This document shows positions 15,480 through 23,225 of a stretch of 64,000 nucleotides of DNA, piece after piece (positions within the stretch are counted from its first letter, which is position 1; each line of letters opens with the position of its first letter). The stretch is from Segatella copri DSM 18205. Its GTDB lineage: Bacteria > Bacteroidota > Bacteroidia > Bacteroidales > Bacteroidaceae. Location: NCBI RefSeq assembly GCF_025151535.1, contig NZ_CP102288.1, positions 129,501-193,500 on the forward strand. Direction: 5' to 3'. A model generated the notes under the pieces. It made no database searches and was not told the origin of the DNA. It saw only the letters and a program-made list of their open reading frames with translations. The translations under genes and the position numbers were made by a program.

Positions 15480-16403
15480 ATGGGTAGATACATCAACCCC
15501 TTTACCGACTGGGGCTTCAAGCGTCTCTTCGGTCAAGAGTTCAGCAAGGACTTGCTGATTAATTTTTTGAACGACTTGTTTGAAGGTGAGTTTCAAATCA
15601 AGGACGTAACATTCAAGGATAAGGAACAGCTTGGAGATACTAATGATCTCCGTGGCTGCATCTTTGATATCTATTGTGTTACCGACGATGACAAGCATTT
15701 CATCGTTGAGATGCAGAACAGATGGGTACCTTTCTTTGTGAACCGTTCCATCTATTATGCTAGTAAGGCTTTTGTTGCCCAACGCAAGAAATTTGATGAA
15801 GCTGGTGTCCGCACAGCTATTTTATACCAGTTTGTACCGGTTTATGTGGTTTGCATCATGAATTTTATGCCAAGGGAGCATGAGGTGACAAAGTTTAGGA
15901 CAGACGTTGCTTTGAGGGAGAAGTCTAGTGACTCGATGTTTTCTGACAAGCTTCGTTTCATCTATCTTTCTCTTCCTTTCTTTGATAAGAGTGAGGAAGA
16001 ATGCGAGACAGGTTTTGAAAAATGGATTTATGTTTTGAAGTATATGGAAGTATTGGAAAGATTGCCTTTTACGGCACAGAAGAAGATATTCGATCATCTT
16101 GCTAAATTGGCGGATGTTCGTTGCTTGAGTAGTGAGGAGCAGGAAAAATACGATGAAAGTATTAAGGCCGCCGATGATTACTACTCCGGCCTTTATGGCT
16201 CTTATGTTGAAGGAGAGGAAAAGGGAATGGCTAAAGGTAGAGCAGAAGGAATGGCTAAAGGGATGGCTAAAGGAATGGCTAAAGGGATGGCTAAAGAAAA
16301 GTTAGACACAGCTTACCGCCTTTTGTCAATGGGTCTTTCTGAAGCGCAAGTATCAACGGCCACCGAGCTTCCGCTGGAGGAAATTCAGAAAATGAGGAAA
16401 TAA
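15480..16403 (+). CDS. Rpn family recombination-promoting nuclease/putative transposase
   Basis: 307 residues, full-length. The N-terminal PD-(D/E)XK nuclease domain begins MGRYINPFTDWGFKRLFGQE and has the active-site strands CIFDIYC near 60-66 and FIVEMQ near 75-80. The C-terminal part contains the tandem units GMAKGMAKGMAK around 264-280, then the helical end LSMGLSEAQVSTATELPLEEI. Rpn proteins of E. coli promote RecA-independent recombination and cut DNA; this one is by homology. It is preceded by repeats shared with other genes and followed by a partial duplicate of its own 3' half. Confidence 0.88.
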   Translation: MGRYINPFTDWGFKRLFGQEFSKDLLINFLNDLFEGEFQIKDVTFKDKEQLGDTNDLRGCIFDIYCVTDDDKHFIVEMQNRWVPFFVNRSIYYASKAFVAQRKKFDEAGVRTAILYQFVPVYVVCIMNFMPREHEVTKFRTDVALREKSSDSMFSDKLRFIYLSLPFFDKSEEECETGFEKWIYVLKYMEVLERLPFTAQKKIFDHLAKLADVRCLSSEEQEKYDESIKAADDYYSGLYGSYVEGEEKGMAKGRAEGMAKGMAKGMAKGMAKEKLDTAYRLLSMGLSEAQVSTATELPLEEIQKMRK

Positions 16404-16786
16404 GAACTGGCATTGAAAAATTGATTTCTGTATTGAAGTATATGGAAATGGATGAAGTATTTAAGAATTTGCCTTTAGCGGAACAAAAGAAGATGCTCGA
16501 TCATCTTGCAAAATTGCCAGATGTTCGTTTCTTGAGTAGTGAGGAGCGGGAAAAATACGATGAAAGTATTAAGGCTGTTGATGATTACTACTCCGGCCTT
16601 TATGGCTCTTATGTTGAAGGCGAGGAAAAGGGAATAGCTAAAGGTAGAGCAGAAGCTCGTGCAGAAGGTGAATTATCTAAAGGTTTGACAATAGCCCGTA
16701 ACTTGTTGTCAATGGGTATGTCTTGGTCGCAAATCATGCAGGCTACCGGATTGACAGAAGAAGAATTGAAGCCGCTTCTGGCGTAG
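16404..16786 (+). pseudogene. Duplicated C-terminal third of an Rpn-family gene
   Basis: Directly after the rpn stop, the frame TGIEKLISVLKYMEM continues into LPLAEQKKMLDHLAKLPDV and YDESIKAVDDYYSGLYGSYV, a near-copy of residues about 178-245 of the intact protein, then a different tail (GRAEARAEGELSKG...GLTEEELKPLLA). An in-frame ATG at 16421 could start a 121-residue product, but the nuclease domain is absent. It looks like the remnant of a second Rpn gene recombined onto the end of the first. Confidence 0.75.
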
Positions 16787-16795
16787 TGTATATCT

Positions 16796-16974
16796 CGGCT
16801 GCACCCTTTCGGCTTGCCCCACACGCCCTGAAGGGGCAGAAGCTCCTAGCCCAGGGCAACACCCTGGGTATTAAGGAAATATGAACCAACGCCCTGTAAG
16901 GGCAAAAGCTTTAAAAATATTCGAATTTTAATCTATAGGCTTATGGTGCATGTAAATGAAACAATAATTATACA
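16796..16974. repeat. 178-bp repeat with GCCCTGAAGGGGC dyads, copy 2
   Basis: Near-identical to 14161-14338 over its whole length. It lies 10 bp after the Rpn-derived ORF. Confidence 0.85.
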
Positions 16975-16990
16975 GAGCTCTTCTCCCAAG

Positions 16991-17086
16991 ATGGCAGAAT
17001 GGGTGAAGAGACTGAAGGCTCATAAAGCTGAGCAACTGGAGAAGTTGCGCAACGTAGAGAAGTGTGACTTTGAATTTCAGTTCTGA
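16991..17086 (+). pseudogene. Short coding remnant, 31 codons
   Basis: An open frame MAEWVKRLKAHKAEQLEKLR...FEFQF directly after the 178-bp repeat, with charged helical composition typical of the end of a real protein. No promoter or recognisable family. Probably the C-terminal leftover of a gene lost at this junction; it could also be a genuine small ORF. Confidence 0.35.
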
Positions 17087-17129
17087 TGCGAGCCAATATA
17101 TGATACCAGCCTCCCCTAATACTTTCTGA

Positions 17130-17178
17130 TAACTTTTTCTAAAACTTTTCCCCGATTTTCTTGCATGTTTCGAAATAA
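17130..17178. repeat. 49-bp upstream block, copy 2
   Basis: One mismatch to 15386-15434. The -7 element TACCTTTG follows at 17184-17191, 22 bp before the next start codon. Confidence 0.8.
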
Positions 17179-17212
17179 TGATGTACCTTTGCTCTAATAA
17201 AAAGAAGTATTT

Positions 17213-17596
17213 ATGACAGGAGAAGAGATGAAAATATATCTAAAGCAAAGTGGAATTCCTCTTGCAACAATTGCAGAAGGTCTTGGAATCAGTCCTCAGA
17301 ACCTGAATGGTAGGTTGAAGGCTAAAAGTCTGAAGACGGACTTTGTAGCGCAAATTAGGGCTGTCATTGATAGCTACGCATCCTCTCTGTCGACAGAAAT
17401 GGAAGGGGACGTGATGGATTCGAATGTTAACGGCTCGAATAATATGGCAGGTCAGTCATCTGTAGATTTGGCCTTGCAGCGAGAGACTGAGGTTTTGCGC
17501 AAGCAGAATGAGTTTCAACAGAAACTGATTGAAGCACAGCAGAAACAGATTGCAACCCTGCTCGCTCTCGCAAGTAAGAACATTATAAATAATTGA
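17213..17596 (+). CDS. Small putative helix-turn-helix protein with coiled coil
   Basis: 127 residues, no named family recognised. Residues 1-45 (MKIYLKQSGIPLATIAEGLGISPQNLNGRLKAKSL split here) read as a helix-turn-helix of the kind found in phage and mobile-element regulators. Residues 80-118 are a Gln/Lys/Glu-rich coiled coil. Similar two-part proteins are common in Bacteroidetes accessory DNA. It shares its upstream block with the rpn gene, and a secreted-protein gene follows after one base. Confidence 0.6.
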   Translation: MTGEEMKIYLKQSGIPLATIAEGLGISPQNLNGRLKAKSLKTDFVAQIRAVIDSYASSLSTEMEGDVMDSNVNGSNNMAGQSSVDLALQRETEVLRKQNEFQQKLIEAQQKQIATLLALASKNIINN

Positions 17597-17597
17597 T

Positions 17598-18014
17598 ATG
17601 AAAAAAATATTTTTATTCTTAGTTCTAGCTTTGTCCAGTATGAGTATTTGGGCACAGCATACAGTATATTGTGAAATAATGCAGTTTAATCCGGCAGGAC
17701 TGGGGGCTTCGGTTATATCCGTAGACTTCGGGAATAAAGGGGCTGATGAGTTGGTAGACGAGAATGGTAAGAAGATTAAATTCAATTCCTCTATTGATGT
17801 ACTCATGTATATGGAGAAAAGAGGATGGAATGTCGTGTCTGCATTCTCGGTAATACATGACCCCGGCATTTCCAAGGCTGTTCCTGTCGTTCACTATCTC
17901 ATGAAGAAGATTGTCTCAGATTATTCTGAGATAATGAATGGTATCCATACGAAGAAAGCTACCACGCAACAAAAGCAGAAGAAAACTCTTGGGGATGATG
18001 GATACTTTAATTAA
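17598..18014 (+). CDS. Secreted protein of unknown function
   Basis: 138 residues with a clear type I signal peptide (MKKIFLFLVLALSSMSIWAQ, cleavage probably after Ala19). The mature part begins HTVYCEIMQFNP and includes VISVDFGNKG and VLMYMEKRGWNVVSAF; the last 20 residues are basic and low in complexity. The MEKRGW...AF pattern resembles small conserved Bacteroidetes proteins, but I cannot name the family. One base separates it from the HTH gene, so the two form an operon. Confidence 0.65.
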   Translation: MKKIFLFLVLALSSMSIWAQHTVYCEIMQFNPAGLGASVISVDFGNKGADELVDENGKKIKFNSSIDVLMYMEKRGWNVVSAFSVIHDPGISKAVPVVHYLMKKIVSDYSEIMNGIHTKKATTQQKQKKTLGDDGYFN

Positions 18015-18038
18015 TCCTGTAATGTGCAAGGAGTAACC

Positions 18039-18200
18039 TCGCTGCTGACGGCAAGTATCTCGGCTCTACGGTTGCAGCCAACGGTGCAGCCTCTTATGCT
18101 GTATCTGAGTCTTTGGTTATCGCCAAAGTGGGTAAGAATTCTATCAAGATTGCGATGAAATAATGATTGTGCAGAGCGTGCATCTAGCATAAAATCATAT
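18039..18200. repeat. ~160-bp repeat encoding an orphan C-terminal tail, copy 1
   Basis: Contains an open frame ADGKYLGSTVAANGAASYAV...VIAKVGKNSIKIAMK ending TAA 18161-18163, with no start codon. Copy 2 at 20776-20938 is about 90% identical, including 30 bp beyond the stop. Probably the 3' end of a gene duplicated with its downstream region. Confidence 0.75.
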
Positions 18201-18243
18201 AAGTCGGGAAGATGCAGTAGCTTATAAGGAACTTCTTAAAGGT

Positions 18244-18720
18244 ATGACATGGGAAGAACTTATTGTCTATTATCAACCAATTAAAAATATAACGAATATG
18301 GTAGAAGATTATACAGCAGAAGAGTTGAATAAACTCATCAATGAGTGTCGGAAGAAGTACGAAAAACTTGAAAAAGAGACCGTCATGAAGGCTCTGACTG
18401 GCGAGATTGGTACGAACTCCGCAATGGTGGAAGAGTTGGAGATTCTCAACATCCACTATCACGATGAAATGGATGAGTACGATATCACTGCACCTGACCT
18501 GAATCCAGATCTTATCGAGAACTTCAAGATGGCAGAGCGTGATGGCAAGAACGTCATCTTCGAGGCACAGGAATATCTTAAAATCCTGGGAATGTGCGAA
18601 GAGATGTTCAACCAGAAGCTATGGGTCAACGAAGATGGCCACATATGCGATGAGGAAGGTAATAGACTATCTGCCGACGGAGAACATCGTGTATTTGAGG
18701 TCATTAAAGGCAGAAAATGA
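18244..18720 (+). CDS. Acidic protein of unknown function
   Basis: 158 residues if started at ATG 18244; ATG 18298 (MVEDYTAEELNK) is an alternative. The frame is open upstream to 18193 without another ATG. The product is rich in Glu/Asp, predicted helical, with no signal peptide or membrane segment. No family recognised. It follows the orphan tail repeat and ends in a strong terminator. Confidence 0.55.
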   Translation: MTWEELIVYYQPIKNITNMVEDYTAEELNKLINECRKKYEKLEKETVMKALTGEIGTNSAMVEELEILNIHYHDEMDEYDITAPDLNPDLIENFKMAERDGKNVIFEAQEYLKILGMCEEMFNQKLWVNEDGHICDEEGNRLSADGEHRVFEVIKGRK

Positions 18721-18762
18721 TATATTTCTAGTTTTTCATAGCTAGATTTGTTTAAATGATTG

Positions 18763-18797
18763 TCCTCTCTTGCCCGTGAGGGTAGGAGGGGATTTTT
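18763..18797 (+). terminator. Strong rho-independent terminator
   Basis: A 13-bp stem (with G-U pairs) from TCCTCTCTTGCCC to GGGTAGGAGGGGA around a GTGA loop, then TTTTT. Confidence 0.8.
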
Positions 18798-18884
18798 AAA
18801 ATGGCTCCGATTAGCCAAAACTGGGAACTTCGGCTCCTATAGTAATAATAAAAGCCCTACGCAACACGGTTAAGCGAGAACGAT

Positions 18885-19112
18885 ATGAGTGATAAATTAG
18901 TAGTAAAGATTCTTATGATAGCTGGGCATATTGCCACAGTCATATCAATACTGATTGTACTAGGCAATCTGTATACAGCTTTATTTGGTTCTGACTTCAG
19001 GGTCGGGGCTGCAATGGAAAGAGTACTCATTGGTATTGCCTCTTTCGTGTCATCTGTTGCACTCATTGGTTTTGCATACATAGTAAAACACGTGTGTGGA
19101 ATAAAAGATTAG
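18885..19112 (+). CDS. Small membrane protein of unknown function
   Basis: 75 residues with two hydrophobic segments (about 8-33 and 46-68) separated by a short polar loop. No family recognised. Not preceded by a clear promoter element. Confidence 0.5.
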   Translation: MSDKLVVKILMIAGHIATVISILIVLGNLYTALFGSDFRVGAAMERVLIGIASFVSSVALIGFAYIVKHVCGIKD

Positions 19113-19294
19113 TAATATTATAGTCGTTTGTCACATTACTGATAGAAGGTTATTATATGTGTATTTATTAGGACAACATCAATGTGCTCAAATTGTCCTT
19201 GCAAAGGAAGAATAATAGTTTTGAGTGTCATGAATGAAAAATTATACATAGAATTATTATTGACTTTATTTTTATATATTAAAATAATGAGATT

Positions 19295-19483
19295 ATGAAG
19301 AAGTTATGTTTTGCAATAATGATACTCGCTGGAGCATCCGTTGTTTCTTGTAGTAGCGGTGATGATGATTATACACCTAGTTGGTTTGTGCATAAGAATC
19401 TAACTAAGGCTGATGGTGCAGATCATTATAATGCTGATCGCAAAATAAATATTCATGTAACAGCTGATGGCTCTTGCATGTAA
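19295..19483 (+). CDS. Small putative lipoprotein
   Basis: 62 residues with a lipoprotein signal ending VVSC (Cys19), followed by SSGDDDYTP, the Ser/Asp-rich start typical of Bacteroidetes surface lipoproteins. The mature part is only 43 residues and ends abruptly at ADGSCM, so the gene may be truncated. Function unknown. Confidence 0.55.
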   Translation: MKKLCFAIMILAGASVVSCSSGDDDYTPSWFVHKNLTKADGADHYNADRKINIHVTADGSCM

Positions 19484-19597
19484 GTATGGAGGAAAGATAA
19501 TTTTAGAGGAAATTCACATTGTTACGATAGTTTGCTCAAATAGTTTTAAGGTAATTAATGTCTGTATAAATATCAGTTTTAGCTAAAAAGAAACACT

Positions 19598-20746
19598 ATG
19601 AGTAAAGAAAAGTCTTTTAGTGGTATATATAAGGATGTTACATACGAAGATATTCTGTCGTATAAGAGATTCAAGAAGCTGTCTTTCCTGAAAGGCTATA
19701 GCCCAGAAGAGATAGCTAGGCATCTTTATGCCCAAGAAAATATATCGAAAGATAAATGGAAAGTTCTGAATATATTAAGCAAAGAGCTTTTCAATAAGAA
19801 AAGAGCTGAAGCTTATAAGCTGAAAATTCATAGTAATTATGATTATCTGTTAAACGAATTTGATAATAGAAGATTACCGGATGGTGTGTTCTCGGAGTCA
19901 TTTGATAAAGGAGTTATTGCATGTGTAAAGGCAAAATCTGAAATCCCCTTCTATCAACAGTTTATCTGTGATTATTTTTTTGAATTCAATATTGACAGCA
20001 TCATAGATTATGCCTATACATTACCAGAAGAACAAAAAGATATGTGTAAGACGTTGATTTATGCAGCTATACAATATTACAGAGATACCAATGACTCTAG
20101 AAAAATAATGTTGAATAATGCTCGACATAAAGAATATTCTAGTGATAAGGTTGATGACAGAGCCCAAAAAGACAAACTTATTTCAAAAATAAGTGAATCT
20201 GAAAATCATAGTGATGTTCCTGCCAAAGAAGTGCATCTTGACATGGTTTCCAAGCCAGAAGATCCTATTGATGCTAAGGAGAGAAAAGATAGAATCCGCT
20301 CTAAAGATGGTATTGATTATAGTGACCAACAGAAGAGAAAACAGGAAACAGGAGATATTGGCGAGAAATTAGTTCTTGCAAATGAAATCGAAAAAGCCAG
20401 AAAATGGGGGCTGTCAGAAGATTTGGTCTCTCAAATAAGAAGAGTCTCGTTGGAAAGCGATGATTATGGTTTTGATATACTCTCCTTTGACCAAAATGGA
20501 AGGGAACATTATATAGAGGTAAAGACAACCAAGGCTTCAAGCAACAGTTTGTCGTTTGTTCTCACGCAAAACGAATTAGACCATGCTAGAAAATATGGTA
20601 GTGCTTATTCTATAGTTATGGTATTTGACGTTGCGCAAAACCCTCGTATATGGGATATGGGAAATCCTTTTGTTAGTGAACCATGTAAAGTGAACATCAA
20701 ACCGATTAAGTATTTGGTGGAAGTTAATGTAGATACGAAAGAATAA
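19598..20746 (+). CDS. DUF3883 domain protein (PD-(D/E)XK nuclease-like)
   Basis: 382 residues. The N-terminal ~170 residues are helical and unrecognised; a charged linker follows. Residues 250-370 form a DUF3883 domain: TGDIGEKLVLANEIEKARKW, then SLESDDYGFDILSFD, YIEVKTTKAS near 305, and FVLTQNELDHARKYGSAYSI. The D...E-x-K arrangement is that of PD-(D/E)XK nucleases, and DUF3883 domains are frequent in restriction and other defence genes. No helicase or methylase neighbour is visible, so a role in defence is only suggested. The gene is more AT-rich than the core genes. Confidence 0.75.
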   Translation: MSKEKSFSGIYKDVTYEDILSYKRFKKLSFLKGYSPEEIARHLYAQENISKDKWKVLNILSKELFNKKRAEAYKLKIHSNYDYLLNEFDNRRLPDGVFSESFDKGVIACVKAKSEIPFYQQFICDYFFEFNIDSIIDYAYTLPEEQKDMCKTLIYAAIQYYRDTNDSRKIMLNNARHKEYSSDKVDDRAQKDKLISKISESENHSDVPAKEVHLDMVSKPEDPIDAKERKDRIRSKDGIDYSDQQKRKQETGDIGEKLVLANEIEKARKWGLSEDLVSQIRRVSLESDDYGFDILSFDQNGREHYIEVKTTKASSNSLSFVLTQNELDHARKYGSAYSIVMVFDVAQNPRIWDMGNPFVSEPCKVNIKPIKYLVEVNVDTKE

Positions 20747-20775
20747 TTATCTCTTATGCGAGGTAGTGAAGTTCT

Positions 20776-20938
20776 TCGCTGCTGATGGCAAGTATCTCGG
20801 CTCTACGGTTGCAGCCAATGGTGCTGCCTCTTATGCCGTTTCCGAGTCTTTGGTTATCGCCAAAGTGGGTAAGGATTCTATCAAGATTGCAATGAAATAA
20901 GGATTGTGAAGAGCGATGCACCTACCGTAAAATCATAA
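20776..20938. repeat. ~160-bp repeat encoding an orphan C-terminal tail, copy 2
   Basis: Open frame FFAADGKYLGSTVAANGAAS...VGKDSIKIAMK with TAA at 20898-20900. It begins 30 bp after the DUF3883 stop. Near-copy of 18039-18200. Confidence 0.75.
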
Positions 20939-20945
20939 AAAGTAA

Positions 20946-20992
20946 GGGGAAGAAGGCGAGTAACGTAAATTGCTCACTTTTTTCCCTTTTTT
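20946..20992 (+). terminator. Terminator after the DUF3883 region
   Basis: GGGGAA and GAGTAA pair with TTGCTC and TTTCCC, followed by TTTTTTCTTG. The rest of the gap to 21125 is AT-rich without visible genes. Confidence 0.55.
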
Positions 20993-21125
20993 CTTGTTAT
21001 TCTATAGTAAAATATAGTTTAAATATTAATGTTTTTGAAAAATATATCCGGCTATTCATGGTAGCTGGGGAGTCGGCTTTGCTGTTCAAATAATTAGTTG
21101 TAAATTCGCATAAATTTACACAATT

Positions 21126-21581
21126 ATGTTGGATATTGCAGAACATAGACAAAAGTTGATTCTGAAGAACTTAGCTCAGCTAGACGACAGAATCAATGAG
21201 ATACAAGAAGAGTGCATCATCTTGTATCTAAAGTCTTTTATAGGTGATGGAGCTGAACTGCTATCTCCATATCAGTTCTCTAATATTACGCATATCAAGT
21301 ATGATACAGTAATAAATGTGTTGAAAAGAAAAGTGAAGTTCAAGTCTTACCAGCAGCGGCGGTGGTGTTATTGCATCCTTTATCATTGGGATACTATCAT
21401 TGATACGCTGAATAAGAAACATGTTGCGGAGAGTAAAAATTTTGAAAAAGATAAGTTCGAAAAGAACTTCAATGAGGCTTTTTGGCACTGGGCTACGATA
21501 GGGAGAGACTTGAAACAACTTGACAAGTTGAAAGAGAAAGTAGAAGAAATGCAAAGCAATTTTTCACCTCGCAATAAATAA
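21126..21581 (+). CDS. Protein of unknown function
   Basis: 151 residues, basic and largely helical, with no signal or membrane segment. Visible stretches are KYDTVINVLKRKVKFKSYQQ and a C-terminal coiled coil (LKQLDKLKEKVEEMQ). No family recognised. AT-rich like its neighbours. Confidence 0.5.
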   Translation: MLDIAEHRQKLILKNLAQLDDRINEIQEECIILYLKSFIGDGAELLSPYQFSNITHIKYDTVINVLKRKVKFKSYQQRRWCYCILYHWDTIIDTLNKKHVAESKNFEKDKFEKNFNEAFWHWATIGRDLKQLDKLKEKVEEMQSNFSPRNK

Positions 21582-21688
21582 TTGAGCAACAACATTAAAA
21601 AAATATCATGAGATTTAGCCGTGCATCAGTGTTTGCGCAGCTATTATAGAGAAACAATAACAATTAATAACTTAAAATCAGAGTAAAA

Positions 21689-21839
21689 ATGAAAAATTCA
21701 ACATGAAATCGGGGGAGACATTCCTCATACTGCTCTGCAGCTCAATGTCTCCGAAGTAAGGATTCACCCTGGAAAACTTTCAGGGGCCACCTCTTCTTCC
21801 AAGATTGAGGAAGTAAATTTAGTCTATCTTAAAAGGTGA
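21689..21839 (+). pseudogene. Possible frameshifted small ORF
   Basis: ATG at 21689 opens only five codons (MKNST, stop). In the next frame 47 codons run EIGGDIPHTALQLNVSEVRI...VNLVYLKR to TGA 21837-21839 without a start. Removing two As from the run at 21692-21696 would join them into one ~50-residue protein. A small gene broken by an A-run indel is the simplest reading. Confidence 0.35.
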
Positions 21840-21845
21840 AGATAT

Positions 21846-21995
21846 ATGATTAAACTTATCGTAAAACTGAAGATTGCCCTGGCTGTGTTGGGAATCATCA
21901 GTATGAGTGTTGATATCGTAGTTAACCTGAAAGGCGTTCGCGTGTTTGAGGGTACTACAAGTATTGATAACCTTATAAGTCTTTTTGAATCATGA
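21846..21995 (+). CDS. 49-residue membrane-associated small protein
   Basis: MIKLIVKLKIALAVLGIISM followed by a short polar part ending NLISLFES. One hydrophobic helix. Its TGA overlaps the ATG of the next gene (ATGA, 21992-21995), which argues that it is translated and coupled to that gene. Confidence 0.55.
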   Translation: MIKLIVKLKIALAVLGIISMSVDIVVNLKGVRVFEGTTSIDNLISLFES

Positions 21996-22510
21996 AAGTC
22001 AGTTGCATACTAAATTTTAATGGCGATATTCATGTGGGAGGTGTAAATCTTGGCAATGTCGTGAACTTCAATCCTTCGCATGATGCCGCAAGAGAGAGGT
22101 ATAAGGGAGATGATTTTTCTAATTCCGATGTAACGGAAGCTGACTTTGAAGATGATGATGAAGAGGACAAAAGGAATAATAAGAAAGCATCTGGCATAAC
22201 CAGGTTGTTCTTACCTCATAGACCTACAGTTCCTAAAGAATTGAAAGGAGAAAAAGCACAACAGATTCTGAAAAGTTTGTATGAGTATGGGATTTTGGAT
22301 GAAAACTACCAGCCTGTCAATCTTTCTGGCTACCAGAAAGGTTATCTTGCCTATAAGTTATCCATCAAACTGAATATTACCAAACAATGGAAAGTATTCT
22401 CACAGTTATGGGATATGAACCCTGCTGTGCTCAGAACCCGCTACAATGAAGCTATCTCAATGCCTTCTATGGGTGAATTTGGAGATAAAATCAATAAATA
22501 TATAGGTTAA
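21992..22510 (+). CDS. Protein of unknown function with acidic linker
   Basis: 172 residues. The start MKVSCILNFNGDIHVGGVNL resembles a short beta-rich region, followed by an acidic stretch (EADFEDDDEEDKRNNKK), and then a helical domain (KGEKAQQILKSLYEYGILD...GYLAYKLSIKLNI). The helical part looks like Bacteroidetes proteins of unknown function; I cannot name it. Translation is probably coupled to the 49-residue ORF upstream. Confidence 0.55.
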   Translation: MKVSCILNFNGDIHVGGVNLGNVVNFNPSHDAARERYKGDDFSNSDVTEADFEDDDEEDKRNNKKASGITRLFLPHRPTVPKELKGEKAQQILKSLYEYGILDENYQPVNLSGYQKGYLAYKLSIKLNITKQWKVFSQLWDMNPAVLRTRYNEAISMPSMGEFGDKINKYIG

Positions 22511-22532
22511 ATGACCGTTTTTTGCAAGTAGT

Positions 22533-22562
22533 ACTAGTACGACAGTACTGGTACGTACTAGT
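22533..22562. promoter_or_regulatory. Palindromic operator-like site
   Basis: ACTAGTACG at 22533-22541 is inverted as CGTACTAGT at 22554-22562, and the core contains CAGTACTG, itself palindromic. It lies just upstream of the -7 element TACATTTG (22583-22590), a position suited to a repressor site. No known regulator is assigned. Confidence 0.4.
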
Positions 22563-22590
22563 TTTTTGTCGCAGAATCGCCGTACATTTG

Positions 22591-22637
22591 CCCCCGGAAT
22601 TCAGAACCGATATGGTCTGGGTTTCGGGGGCTTTTGT
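22591..22637 (+). ncRNA. Candidate structured leader RNA / attenuator before the Bro-N-DUF3987 genes
   Basis: Directly after a -7 element (TACATTTG), CCCCCGGAA (22591-22599) pairs with TTTCGGGGG (22622-22630), and inside it CAGA(A)CC pairs with GGTCTG. A CTTTTGTG tract follows. The RNA would be ~45 nt and stop 58 bp before the next start codon, so it could be a small RNA or an attenuator of the downstream operon. Confidence 0.5.
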
Positions 22638-22694
22638 GTATAGGCACATCAACCGTTGTGGGAGCGCCCAACTGTTTAAAAAGGAATTTATAAG

Positions 22695-23207
22695 ATGAAA
22701 GCAATGAAACCTTTTTATTTTACTCATCCGCAGTACGGAAAACTGAGGGTGGTGGTGATTGGAGGCAAAATCTATTACTGCCTGATGGACGTGAAGAACA
22801 TCTTCAAGAAGTCGGTACAGAAACTCTATGAGACGATTGCTGACTCGGAGGGGGAACTGAAAAATCTGAACATCGTGATGATGAAGGATATGAAAATCAA
22901 GTATAACCTCTTCTTCGAGAACCAGGAAATGGGGAAGGAAGAAACGGAGGCTGAGAACGTGAATGCGGATATCAACTTCTGCGATGAACAGCTGGTGAAA
23001 GACCTCGTTGACAAGGATGTTGCTGCCGAGAAGATTGCGGCAAAATGGGTAATAGGGTTCGTCAAGAGCAGACTGAATGATGCCGAGAATGCTTCGCTCT
23101 TCGAGGCGAACGGGGTTGACGAAATTTCTGATAACTCGCTGATTCTGCCTATCAATGTATGTTATGGTAGCGGGTATATCATGATTAACAGCGAAGTGTT
23201 CGATTAA
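22695..23207 (+). CDS. Bro-N-like domain protein
   Basis: 170 residues. The start FYFTHPQYGKLRVVVIGGKIYYCLMDV corresponds to the first strands of a Bro-N domain (F-x-x-P-x-x-G-x-L/I-R-V-V...G...Y-C-x-x-D-V). The remainder is acidic and helical with two DE-rich stretches, then ends in GVDEISDNSLILPINV. It lies 18 bp before the DUF3987 gene on the same strand, so they form an operon. Function unknown; Bro-N proteins are common in phages and mobile elements. Confidence 0.6.
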   Translation: MKAMKPFYFTHPQYGKLRVVVIGGKIYYCLMDVKNIFKKSVQKLYETIADSEGELKNLNIVMMKDMKIKYNLFFENQEMGKEETEAENVNADINFCDEQLVKDLVDKDVAAEKIAAKWVIGFVKSRLNDAENASLFEANGVDEISDNSLILPINVCYGSGYIMINSEVFD

Positions 23208-23225
23208 TAAAAATATGGAGGTAAA

